Shown: in pieces, positions 54,953-64,000 of the stretch | Layout of the letters: every line of letters starts with the position of its first letter | How positions within the stretch are numbered: position 1 is the stretch's first letter | Assembly: GCA_963383645.1 (NCBI GenBank) | Contig: OY726557.1 | Coordinates: forward strand, 153,148,201-153,212,200 | Direction: 5' to 3' | DNA length: 64,000 bases | From: Muscardinus avellanarius | Lineage: Eukaryota; Chordata; Mammalia; Rodentia; Gliridae | Notes under the pieces: model-generated | Database searches by the model: none | Seen by the model: only the letters and a program-made list of their open reading frames with translations | What the model was told of the DNA's origin: nothing | Program-made: the position numbers and the translations under genes

Positions 54953-55146
54953 CAACATTATCTTTTTTTTTGTGGTACTGGGGTTCCTGGAAACCCTTCT
55001 ACCTCCGGGCTACACTCCTAGACCTATTTTATATTTTTATTTGGAAACAGGGTCTCTTAAGCCAGTGAGGCTGGCTTCGAATCTGTGCTATCCTCCTGTC
55101 TCCTCCTCCCAAGTGTGCGCCGCCACACCTGGCAACATTATCTTTT
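54953..55146 (-). mobile_element. B1-dID SINE, type II, with TSD
   Basis: CAACATTATCTTTT at 54953-54966 and 55133-55146. A ~20-bp deletion removed the 'gcatggggattacaag' part of the B1 half. Confidence 0.92.
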
Positions 55147-55204
55147 ATTGATAAAAATGCTGAACAAATTAGGTATAAAAGGAATGTCACTCAACATAAT
55201 CCAT

Positions 55205-55365
55205 ACCACTTTTTTAAACTTTCCTTTTTATTTTACTTATTTATTTATACTTCTTTCTTATAGGTGCTGGGGTACAAAATTATAGAAGCATACATTCACA
55301 CATCACTTATTTAGCCCTTCCCCAATTCCCACCCCATTCCCTCCCTCCTCTAATACACCATAGGT
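55205..55365 (-). mobile_element. L1 3'UTR fragment, antisense
   Basis: 'cacatcacttatttagccct', 'tccccaattcccaccccatt', 'ccctccctcctc' is antisense to L1 3'UTR G-rich sequence. Confidence 0.6.
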
Positions 55366-56294
55366 AATATCATACTGAAAGAGAAAAAGGTGAAAATTTT
55401 TTCTGAAAAATCCCAAACAAGACAAAGATGCACACGTTTTTTCAACATAGCTCTATGAGTACTAACCAGAGCATTTATGCAAGAGAACAATGTAAAGGGT
55501 ACCCAGATTGGAAAATAAGTCAAATTGTCACTGTTTGCAGAGGACATGAAGTTATATATAGAAAACCCAAAATTCCAGACCCAAACAATTAGAACTAATA
55601 AATAAATTCAGCAAATTTGTGAAATATAAAATTAATGCACAAAATTCAGCAGCATTGCTAGTAGAGAATTATCTTATATACAAGTCAAGAAATAAGTCCT
55701 TTTTAAAATACAAAAAAATTATGAATAGTATAACTTTAACCAAAGAGATGAACCATCTCTTCAATTAAATTATGAAACATTGATGAAAAAAATTGAAAGG
55801 TCTACAGAAAATAGAAAGACTTCCCATATTTGTGGATGGGAAGAATCATTGTTGTTAAAATATCTATATTACCTAATTGAACTTGGACATTTAATGCAAT
55901 TCCTATCAAAATATCGATAGTATTCTTCACAAAACTAGGAAAACATTTTTAATATATATGAAACCACAAAAAACTCTAAGCAGCTAAAGGCTTCTTCAAA
56001 GCAGAAAGCATTACATTACTTGATTTTAAAATATACTATGAAGCAGTAGCATTCAAAACAAAATGGCACAGTCATAAAAACTGATACATAGACGAATGGA
56101 AGATAATAAAGAGCCTAGAAGTAAATCCACAGATCTATAGCCAAATGTTTTTAATATGCTAAAAATATAAAATGGGGAAAATACAGTCTTTTCAATAAAG
56201 ATGCTAGGGAAATTGCTTATCCCCGTGCTGTATAATGATACTCAAACGCTATTTTTCATCAGTTCTTAAAATCAACTCAGAAAGAATTAACAAA

Positions 56295-56475
56295 TTAAAT
56301 ATGCCAGACATGGGGGCATAAGTCTATAATCCCAGTACTTGATTATAGGCTGAGACAGGGGAATCACAGGTTTGTGGTCAGCTCCAGTAACTTAGACCCT
56401 GATTCAAATTTTTTAAAACAGCTGGAAGTGTGACCTGGATGTAGATCATCAGGTCCAACCCCCAATACCACATAT
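56295..56475 (+). mobile_element. Degraded B1-dID SINE
   Basis: 'gccagacatgggggcataag', 'ggctgagacaggggaatcac', 'ggtccaacccccaataccac'. Confidence 0.75.
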
Positions 56476-57135
56476 ACAAAAAGACTAAAATACAAGGCCT
56501 GAAAGCTTAAACTCCTGGAAGAAAACATAGGAGAAACATTTTAAGACTTTGGAATGGGCAAGGATCCTTTAAACATAACCCCAAAGCCCAAATATTGAAG
56601 TTAAAGTAGACAAATATGATTAAATCAAACTAAAGACCTTATGTACAACAAAGGAAATAATCAATATAGTGCATGGCCAACCTACATACTGGGAAGATGT
56701 CTTAGTAAAATTATAAATCTGCATGGAATTGATAACCAAATTATTTAAAGAACTCCTAAAGCTCAAGATAATTAATACAAATAAACCAATTAAAAATTAG
56801 CAGTAGACCTATGTAGACTTTCCTCAAAGGAAGATAGTCAAATGGATAACAGGTATATGAAAAAGTGCCAACACCATCAATCATCAGAAAATCTTAAAAA
56901 AAAAGCTTAAACTCCTGGAAGAAAACATAGGAGAAACATCAGAAAAATACAGATCAAAAGTGCAATGCAATATCACTTCACCTCAGTAAGAATGGCTAAA
57001 ATGAAAAAAAAAAAAAGACTAAAGATAGCAAGTATTTGTGAAGTTCTGAAGAAAAGTAAACCCTTGCATACTTTTTGTGGGAATGTAAATTAGTCCAGCC
57101 ATTATGGAAAACATTGCAGAGGTTCTTTAAAATAC

Positions 57136-57515
57136 TGTTATGGTTTGAATATGGAGTGTCCTACAGCGAAGCTCATGTGTTGGCCATAATCAGAGGTAAA
57201 ATAATTGCCTCAGGATTCTAACTTCTTTGTTGGATAAATACTGTAGGCAGGTAGTGTGTGGCTGAGGAGGTAGCTCTTTCAGAGTGTGTCCTAGAGAGCT
57301 GTGTGTATCTCTCATCTTTCTCTTCTCCTGCTTTCTGGCTGCCATGGTTTGCTTTCATAGCTTCTATCCTTCACCATGTTCTGCCACCATGATGTTTCCT
57401 GCCTAGCAACCAGCGTGCCCTGGACTCTGAAACTATGAGTCAAATAAACCTTTCCTCCTCTTAAGTTGTTTTTATCAGGTATTTTAGTCACGGTGATGAA
57501 AAACACTAATGAAAA
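57136..57515 (+). mobile_element. ERVL-MaLR solo LTR, sense
   Basis: Starts 'tgttatggtttgaatatgga', has 'tttgctttcatagcttctat', 'atgagtcaaataaacctttc' (AATAAA) and ends 'gtgatgaaaaacactaatga'. It lies inside the L1 ORF2 remnant. Confidence 0.8.
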
Positions 57516-58062
57516 CAACTACCATATGACCCACCAATCCAACTACTGGATATACAGTCACAAGAAAGGAGATTAGGATGCCAATGAGACATCTGTTCTA
57601 TGTTCATTGCAGCACTATGTACTGTAGACAACAAATAGGAACAACCTAAGTGTCCATTCACTGATGAATGAATAAAGAATACATATACACAAAGGAATAC
57701 CATTTGGCCATACAAAGAATGAAATCATGTCATTTGTGACAATATGACTGGACCTGGAAATCATCTTGTTATGTGAAAGAAGGCAAGCACAGAAAGACAA
57801 GTACGATGTGGCCTCATTCAATGTATGGAATCTCAAAATGGTGATTTCATTGAGGATGAGAGTAGAGGGGTGGTTACTAGTGGCTAGGGAGAATGGAGTG
57901 GGTTTTGAGGTGGTTGATACATGGGTACTGAGTTACAGTTATATATTGGCAAGAAGTTCTGTTTTTGCACAGTAGGATAAATATAGATAATAATGTACTG
58001 TACATTTCTAAAATGTAGGAAAAAGCATTCTGAAAGTTTTAGCCATAAAGAAAAGATAAATG

Positions 58063-58270
58063 AGCTGGGTTTAGTGCTATACAGCTATAATCCTAGTACT
58101 TGGGGGCTGAGTCAGGAGGATCACAGATTTGTAACCAATCTCAGGGACTTAGTAAGGAGATCCTCAGCGACTTAGCAAGACCCTGCTTCAAATTTAAAAA
58201 TAAGATGTGGCTAGAGATTTTGATCAGAGGAAAGACAACCCTGGGTTCAATCCCCAGTGCTATAAACAAA
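58063..58270 (+). mobile_element. B1-dID SINE, type I
   Basis: 'gctgggtttagtgctataca' to 'accctgggttcaatccccag', then an (AAC)n-rich tail. Confidence 0.87.
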
Positions 58271-58474
58271 AACTAAAAACAACAACAACAACACAAAACA
58301 AGAAGAAAAAATAATAAATGTTTGTGAAGGCAGACACATTATCTGATTTAAATACTAAACATATAGACATTATTAGACATTCCATTAATATATATTTTAT
58401 GTATCAGTTAAATTAATAAAATAAATGAAAACCTGAGTCCCATGATATAAGTTTCTAAATATAGGTGCATGTTG

Positions 58475-58490
58475 TATATGTGTGTGTGTG

Positions 58491-58539
<49 letters not shown>

Positions 58540-58549
58540 GTATATATAA
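58475..58549. repeat. Compound (TG)n(TA)n(CA)n, self-complementary
   Basis: TG units (58480-58490), TA units (58491-58508), CA units (58509-58531) and a further TA segment make a nearly perfect inverted repeat, able to fold as hairpin or cruciform. Confidence 0.92.
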
Positions 58550-58585
58550 CTAAATAACTAGTGCTTAGTTTAGTAAGCAAATAAG

Positions 58586-58821
58586 CATTTTTATTCTTTT
58601 TTTGTGTGTGGTACAGGGGATAGAACCCAGGGGCATTATACCTCTGAGCTACACCCCCAGCCCTATTTTTTTGTCTTTATTTTGAAACAAGGTCTCACTG
58701 ATTTGCAGAGGGCCTCACTAAGTAGCTGAGGCTGTCCTCGAACTGAGATCCTCCTGTCTCAGCCTCCCAAATGCTGGGATTACAAGTGGGCACCACCATA
58801 ACTGGCAACATTTTTATTCTT
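58586..58821 (-). mobile_element. B1-dID SINE, type I, with TSD
   Basis: CATTTTTATTCTT at 58586-58598 and 58809-58821. The ID half 'ctgagctacacccccagccc' is well preserved. Confidence 0.92.
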
Positions 58822-58834
58822 AAAATCTTTTTAT

Positions 58835-58895
58835 AATATTGGGGATCGAAACAAGGAGCATTCTACCTTTGAGCTATACCCCCAGCCCTGCCTTA
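58835..58895 (-). mobile_element. ID-like fragment, antisense
   Basis: 'aatattggggatcgaaacaa', 'tttgagctatacccccagcc'. Only the tRNA-like half is present. Confidence 0.75.
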
Positions 58896-59365
58896 GTTTA
58901 ATTAAGTTAATTAATTAACTAATTTAAAGTACCCATAATCCAAAGAAAAATAATATAATTGTTGAAGAAATCAGAGCAATATTTAACTTAGTCAGCAATT
59001 TTGAGAAAATGAGTGATTTTTAAACTGATTGTGCAAATTTACTATATAACAATGTAATGTTGCAATACTATGACAACAAAAAGTAGTACCTTTATAAGCA
59101 CCATGTAAACAATCTTGCTGATTAGAATTTTATTATGTGAAATTCTGATTGGATTCTAATTTTAGAGTGTTTGCTCAGTGGCTCTGGCCCCTTTTTGTTT
59201 CTCATAAATCAGATGGAATGGAAAAGTACATTTTTATTACTTCTTTCTCATCTCGTTTTTATGAGAATACTTTTTGTGGTTAGTCCATTAAAAATTAATG
59301 CCTTATGGATGAGAACAAGCCATGATGTCTTCATCATGGCAGCAATCCCCTGGGGATGTCAGGGG
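58896..59365. other. Unassigned AT-rich DNA
   Basis: No feature recognised. A 106-aa frame (59171-59491) begins here and ends in a MIR, so it is not a gene. Confidence 0.4.
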
Positions 59366-59369
59366 AGAC

Positions 59370-59495
59370 AGATCGTGGCTCTGACCTTTCAAATGTGTTT
59401 GACCTTGGGAAATTTTCTTAACCTTGTGGATTCTAGTTTCCTCATCTGTGAAACAGGAATGGACAACCTATCGGAGGACTTTGTCTTCTAGACAG
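59370..59495 (+). mobile_element. MIR
   Basis: 'tgaccttgggaaattttctt', 'aaccttgtggattctagttt', 'cctcatctgtgaaacaggaa' is a clear MIR core. Confidence 0.85.
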
Positions 59496-59894
59496 TGTTA
59501 CTTATACAGAGGGATTACTTTTAAATGGTTACTATGGTTACTAACAACAACAGTGAGTGAACATCAATTAAAGACATTGCAAACACATGATAATACTTCT
59601 GAATATTTTTATAAGTATTGAAGATATTCAAATGCATTTAGGAAAATGAATCAAAAGTGAAGTTTTGATTTGGGAAAAATAACAAACAATATGAATCTTT
59701 TTTTTTTTTTTTGCAATTAGTAGGTACTTCTCAGTCATACACTAAGGACGTTCGTGAGTCCTCCCTCAGCCTAACTGGACCGCCATCCTTGAGGGCCACA
59801 CTGAGATTAGGTTCCCTCTTCTACCTATGGATAAATGCTTTTTATTCAGTGAGGGTTGTATGTGTGTCTACTTTTGACAGTAAATGAATTGGAA

Positions 59895-60060
59895 AATGCT
59901 TGAAACAGGAAGTTGGGGGACCTGAATTCCAGGACTGGCTCAGTTAGTAATTGGTCTTTCAGCTTTAGGCAGATCATTAAATGCTTCTGTATGTCTGCTT
60001 CTAATAATGCTACCTTGTTAGCCTCACAGGGTACTATACAGCAAGCCTTGTTTGATGAGT
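59895..60060 (+). mobile_element. MIR
   Basis: 'cctgaattccaggactggct', 'caggcagatcattaaatgct'-like sequence and 'cttgttagcctcacagggta' follow the MIR order. Confidence 0.65.
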
Positions 60061-60947
60061 GAGTGTCGCCTGAAAGAGCAGCACCAATGGAAAAGAAGCC
60101 TCTGGGGTTAAGAAGGAGACAAATGAGTAACTGGAGAAGTCACGGCGATTCAGGCAGGCAGCCTAGTCCCAGCCAGGGCAGAGGTGGGCAAAGCCTGACT
60201 GGAGATTTCACTTTAGAGGGTCAAGGCTAAAGATTGCTCATTTCCTTCAGAAATACACTTGTGGCTAAAGGACTTGTGGTTAAACTCATATTAAAAGAAA
60301 GGGTTGGGAATATCAGAAAAACCAGCAGATAAGATCAGGAGAGAATTCTGACTGAAAGATATTATTAAACAGGACTGAGGCCAAGGGACTGCCTTAATAA
60401 CCTGCCAAGTGCTTTTCATGTAGGAATAAAGATGTATTATATCCAGCAAGCTAACAGACACCAAATCCTATTACAATGTGGCTGAAGATATTTCCAAATA
60501 CTTTGAGTATACAATCAATATATAGTCAGACTTTTCTGCAGAAAAAAAATCCTCATGTAGCTTTGAGCTGAGAAAAAGTAATATCTATCAAAATTACACA
60601 AGATTATTGAATAAAATCTTGGAAAAGAGGCATCACTGGAACAGATTTTAGAAAACAGTAAGAGAATAAAGGCAAACTCAGTTGGTAACATTTGTTCAAA
60701 TTAATGCAGAGAACCTATTTAGAATAGTGTAAATATTTCTACCATGTAGGTTACCTATTTGGGAGTAAACGTAGGCTAAGAAACATTTAAAAGGGTGCTC
60801 CCTTTGTGTCTTTTACTTGGGCTCATATAGCCTCACTGTAATGATCAGCAAGAGGCCATTCGTCCCATAATTCCAATTTCAAGAAAGCTATCCTATGATC
60901 AACCCCTCCTCTCCTTCCAGCTCAGCCCCTCTAAAATCCTTTAGTTG
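60061..60947. other. Unassigned DNA
   Basis: About 0.9 kb with slightly higher GC at 60060-60240, no repeat named and no coding frame. Confidence 0.4.
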
Positions 60948-60956
60948 CCCAGATAT

Positions 60957-60995
<39 letters not shown>

Positions 60996-61192
60996 TTGGT
61001 GGTACTGGGGTTCCTGGAAGCCCTTCTGCCTCCGGGCTACACTCCCAGACCTATTTTTACATTTTTATTTGAAAACAGGGTCTCCTAAGCCAGCACGCAT
61101 GGCTGGCTTCGAACCTGCGCGATCCTCCTGTCTCTGCCTCCCAAGCGCGGGGATTATAAGCGTGCGCCACCACGCCCGGCCCAGATATTTAT
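60948..61192 (-). mobile_element. B1-dID SINE, type II, with (TTTA)n and TSD
   Basis: TSD CCCAGATATTTAT at 60948-60960 and 61180-61192. About 10 TTTA units form the tail. CpG-rich 'gaacctgcgcgatcctcctg' and 'gcgtgcgccaccacgcccgg' are kept, so it is young. Confidence 0.94.
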
Positions 61193-61729
61193 AATATGTT
61201 GATTCTACCACCTTTTCAATGTCCTGTACAATCTGTTCTTTATTTCCATCCCATCCCAGCTTAAACTTTATAGCCAATCATTATCATTTACTTTAAGAGT
61301 GCATTTAGAAGAAGTATAATTTTCAGAGAAATGACTGAAGAATAGATTGGAAAAAGTTAGAAGAATATACTTTTTTCTATTATGTCCCAAAACTTGAAAA
61401 CTCATTTTCAGTTAATTTCAATTAGCCACAAATCCTTGGTACCAATCTTATGAAGCTGGATACGGCTGGAGTAAAATACACAAAGCAACCGATAAACATC
61501 ACCTTAAATTCAAAATCCATCATTCTAAGTGGGCCCTTAAAGCTGTCTGGTTTCTAATTTTCTAACAAAAACTTCATTCCCCAGCCTCACTCTCATCTGA
61601 TGAATATGATTCTTATTTCCTATTTCCCACTTTCTCTTGGGTCAGCCTGCTTTCCTGTTAACACAGCTGAACTCTCCCCACTCTTATTTAAGAGAATTGA
61701 TTTTGTCCCATTAATTTCATCTCTGAGCA
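61193..61729. other. Unassigned DNA
   Basis: No firm feature. The first part of a 124-aa frame (61600-61974) lies here but runs into an L2. Confidence 0.4.
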
Positions 61730-62480
61730 ATTCTCAGACATTTCACTGGAAATACTTCTCTCCCATGGTATCAGTTTCCTCCCCTCTACTGGATTGTTCT
61801 TACAAATCTATAAACATATTTTCTCAAACTCAAACTTCTGCTTCTTTGTTTTGCAAATTATTTTTGCTGTTTCCTTTGACAGCAGAAATCCTCAAATTAG
61901 CTCTTGAAATTTTCTCATTTCTTCCTGTTTTCCTTAACTCATTACATGAATTTTCCCTCCAAATATGCTATTGACAATGTGATTAATAAATATCCTGTTT
62001 TAAATGCGTTGTGATTTTCTCCTTCTTCATCCTATTTACTCTGGCCACATTGTCTGAAGCAGTAATTATTCCCTTTTCCTGGAAATATTTCCTTCACTTT
62101 GTTTTCAGGGCATGAAATATTCTTGATTTTTTTTTTTTTTTTTTACCTCTTTGGTTTTCTCTCCCAAGTCCTTTACGCTGGTTCCTCCTAATCCCCCTGA
62201 ATCCTAAGGGTGAAGTTCCCCAGGACTAAGCTCTTTGTTATTTTTTCTATCTATAGTCTTTGTATGATTTTTACCTAGCATTATTGCTTTAAAGACAATA
62301 TATTTGTGAATAAATCTCAAATGTGTACATCCAGGCCAAAATTTGCTCTCAAGTTTAGTCTCATATGTCAAACTGCCTACTCTACCTCTCCATTTGGGTA
62401 TCTAGTGCAGATTTCTAACTTAACATGTGCAAAACTTAGCTCTTGATTCTTTTCAAAGTCTATTTCTTTTGCTATCTTGC
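61730..62480 (+). mobile_element. LINE-2 reverse-transcriptase fossil (probable)
   Basis: Blocks in the order of the L2 RT region: 'cccctctactggattgttct', 'ttccttcactttgttttcag', 'ctggttcctcctaatccccc', 'gaagttccccaggactaagc', 'caaactgcctactctacctc', 'taacttaacatgtgcaaaac'. Translation gives scattered RT-like pieces ('LPTLPLHLG') with many stops. A poly-T run at 62128-62145 interrupts it. Confidence 0.65.
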
Positions 62481-64000
62481 TCATTACAGCAAGATAACAC
62501 CAACCTTCTACTTCTTAGCTAAAGTGGCAGTGAACATTTTTCTTCTTCTTTATGCTATTAGGAATCCACAAGCAAGTCCAATTATCTGGCTATACATTTG
62601 AAATAGATATGCTATCTCCATACCTAAATACAATTGGGGAATTAAGTTCTGTTTTTGACAATTGTACTTCTGTTTGTGTTGATGTAATTCTACTGAATTT
62701 CTGAGCACCTCATGTGCATAGGAACTGATCATATAAATTGTAGTCCAAATTAAGAAAGTTTAAATAGAGAAAAATTTATAAAAATGATTGTCTAAGAAGT
62801 TGGTTTTATTACATTGAGAAACTTATATTCTACTTAGAGGTCATTTAAAATAATTTTTAATATGAAAAATAATATATGGCCTTACATATTAAGGAAAATT
62901 TAAAAAGTTAACATTGGTATTATGGGAATTTAAAATGTATAGTAATAATTTGTGTACATATTCACACATTTATTCAGTTTCTTAGAACTGTGTGGGTCTA
63001 ATGTCTTGTAATTTTCTGAAGAATGCAGTTTTCAACTTTAGTTGATCTTTTTCTATAGATCATAATATATTTAATTGAAATAATACTCTTTGCAAGTCCT
63101 AAGGCACATGATATGCTCAAAGCATTAAATGGAAGTGTTTCTTAATTCTGTTGGGGAAAAGAAGTCATTAGTATTCAAATATATGAGTATATAAGATTCT
63201 ATTTTTATAATATTAGTATTTCTTCATGCTTTTCTTCTATTCACATTCATGGAATATTACAGTTTGTTTGAATTCAAATCTAAATTTTATGTGTACTGCA
63301 TAAATTTCAAAAAAGTGTTCTTAACCAATAGGATTACTAATTCATAAAGAAGCTCCTTTATACCATGTTATTATGTTATACATAGATATATATTAATCTG
63401 AATTTACAGCCACATTTGTAATAGTGTCAGATATTTCATATTCAATAGAACGAATTACCAAGAGCTATACTTGGATTCCATGATTTCAATGAAAGATACT
63501 GACTCCCTATTTCAGAAAACTGTATTGATATTAAATTTGATTACATTGTTATACAACTGGTATTTCTTAACTGTTTGCAAGGTCTGTTTCTGCTAATAGA
63601 GACAACATATTAAAAGCTATTTCTTAACTGTTTATACTTGCACAAAAAACTTAGAATAGAAAATGAACAAAATTAGAAGAATAGGCATGTTTCTAAATGC
63701 AATGTGACACTTCACAGAATAACATGCAAATGCCTGGTTAGCAGTTTCCTATGTTAAATTGTCATCTTTGGACACCATCTTCCTAAAATCAATTAATTTT
63801 GAAATGATGCTTATGTTTTGCCAGCATATTGCTGTCTCCTAGTTTAGGGATGTTCAGCCTTTTTGGTATATATTACCAAACATTTTGTATAGTATATACT
63901 TTATTAATAATTATAAACTCAGTATTTAATTTTTAATTAAATATTTATTTTGCAGTCTCCTTTTTAGCTTACTAATTGCTGCTAATGAACTGATAATATA
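62481..64000. other. Unassigned AT-rich DNA
   Basis: About 1.5 kb of AT-rich sequence with no repeat, exon or RNA gene I can support. Confidence 0.45.

Larger units (their letters stand above)
54540..57990 (+). mobile_element. Ancient L1 (L1M-type), 3' part
   Basis: ORF2 RT sequence ('aacatgatcaaatgggattc', 'aatagatgtagaaaagatat', 'ctgtttgcagaggacatgaa') continues through the C-terminal part ('gaaaacataggagaaacatt', 'caccatcaatcatcagaaaa', 'tgtccattcactgatgaatg') to a 3' UTR ('gtggttactagtggctaggg', about 57850-57990). Nested within: SINEs at 54655, 54967 and 56295, an L1 3' fragment at 55205 and a MaLR LTR at 57136. It completes the element begun at 47020. Confidence 0.72.

Noticed and set aside
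59171..59491. 106-aa plus-strand frame
   Set aside because: The 3' half is a MIR core, and no exon context is visible.
61600..61974. 124-aa plus-strand frame
   Set aside because: Its second half coincides with an L2 fossil, and its composition is ordinary for AT-rich non-coding DNA.

Overview
The window looks like intergenic or intronic nuclear DNA of a rodent. I found no protein-coding host gene, rRNA, functional tRNA gene or CRISPR array. The taxon signal is the SINE content: tens of copies of a dimeric element with a 5' B1 (7SL-like) half and a 3' ID (tRNA-like) half, plus solo ID fragments. That B1-dID architecture is known from squirrel-related rodents (squirrels, mountain beaver, dormice). 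The species cannot be fixed from sequence alone. Almost every long open frame lies in a repeat.

The main find is a repeated composite retroelement present three times (copy 1 at 6007-8503, +; copy 2 at 13514-17736, +; copy 3 at 27171-30928, -). Each copy has its own 16-19 bp target-site duplication (TSD) and a poly-A tail. The longest copy has, 5' to 3': a leader opening with an AAAATGGC motif; a GC-rich array of ~41-bp repeats; ~170-bp monomers carrying YY1-like AAGATGGC sites; a spacer; an embedded B1-dID SINE; a GC-rich VNTR with a 100-bp unit; and a 3' end matching the 3' UTR of a local L1. It has no credible ORF. This is the logic of primate SVA/LAVA elements (SINE + VNTR + trans-mobilised 3' end), apparently built independently from different parts. 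Copy 1 has a different 5' promoter-like array and a probable 3' transduction. Copy 2 carries a 653-bp solo LTR with TG...CA ends and a 5-bp TSD.

Layout: 0-4 kb, SINEs and old LTRs. 4-10 kb, an old minus-strand L1 broken up by MaLR-type LTRs, SINEs and composite copy 1. 10-13.5 kb, an L1 tail and unassigned DNA. 13.5-17.7 kb, composite copy 2. 18-26 kb, SINEs, MIR/L2 fossils and microsatellites. 26.4-33 kb, a minus-strand L1 carrying composite copy 3. 33-37 kb, SINEs and unassigned AT-rich DNA. 37-40.8 kb, an L1 with flanking TSD and an internal ORF1-ORF2 deletion. 42-46 kb, several nested L1 fragments. 47-58 kb, one ancient plus-strand L1 spread over ~11 kb by later insertions. 58-64 kb, SINEs, MIR and L2 fossils and unassigned DNA.

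The functional relationship is between mobile elements: L1s (all copies here are dead) supply the retrotransposition machinery, while the B1-dID SINEs and the composite family behave as passengers, as their poly-A tails and TSDs show. All family assignments come from reading the sequence, without database searches.
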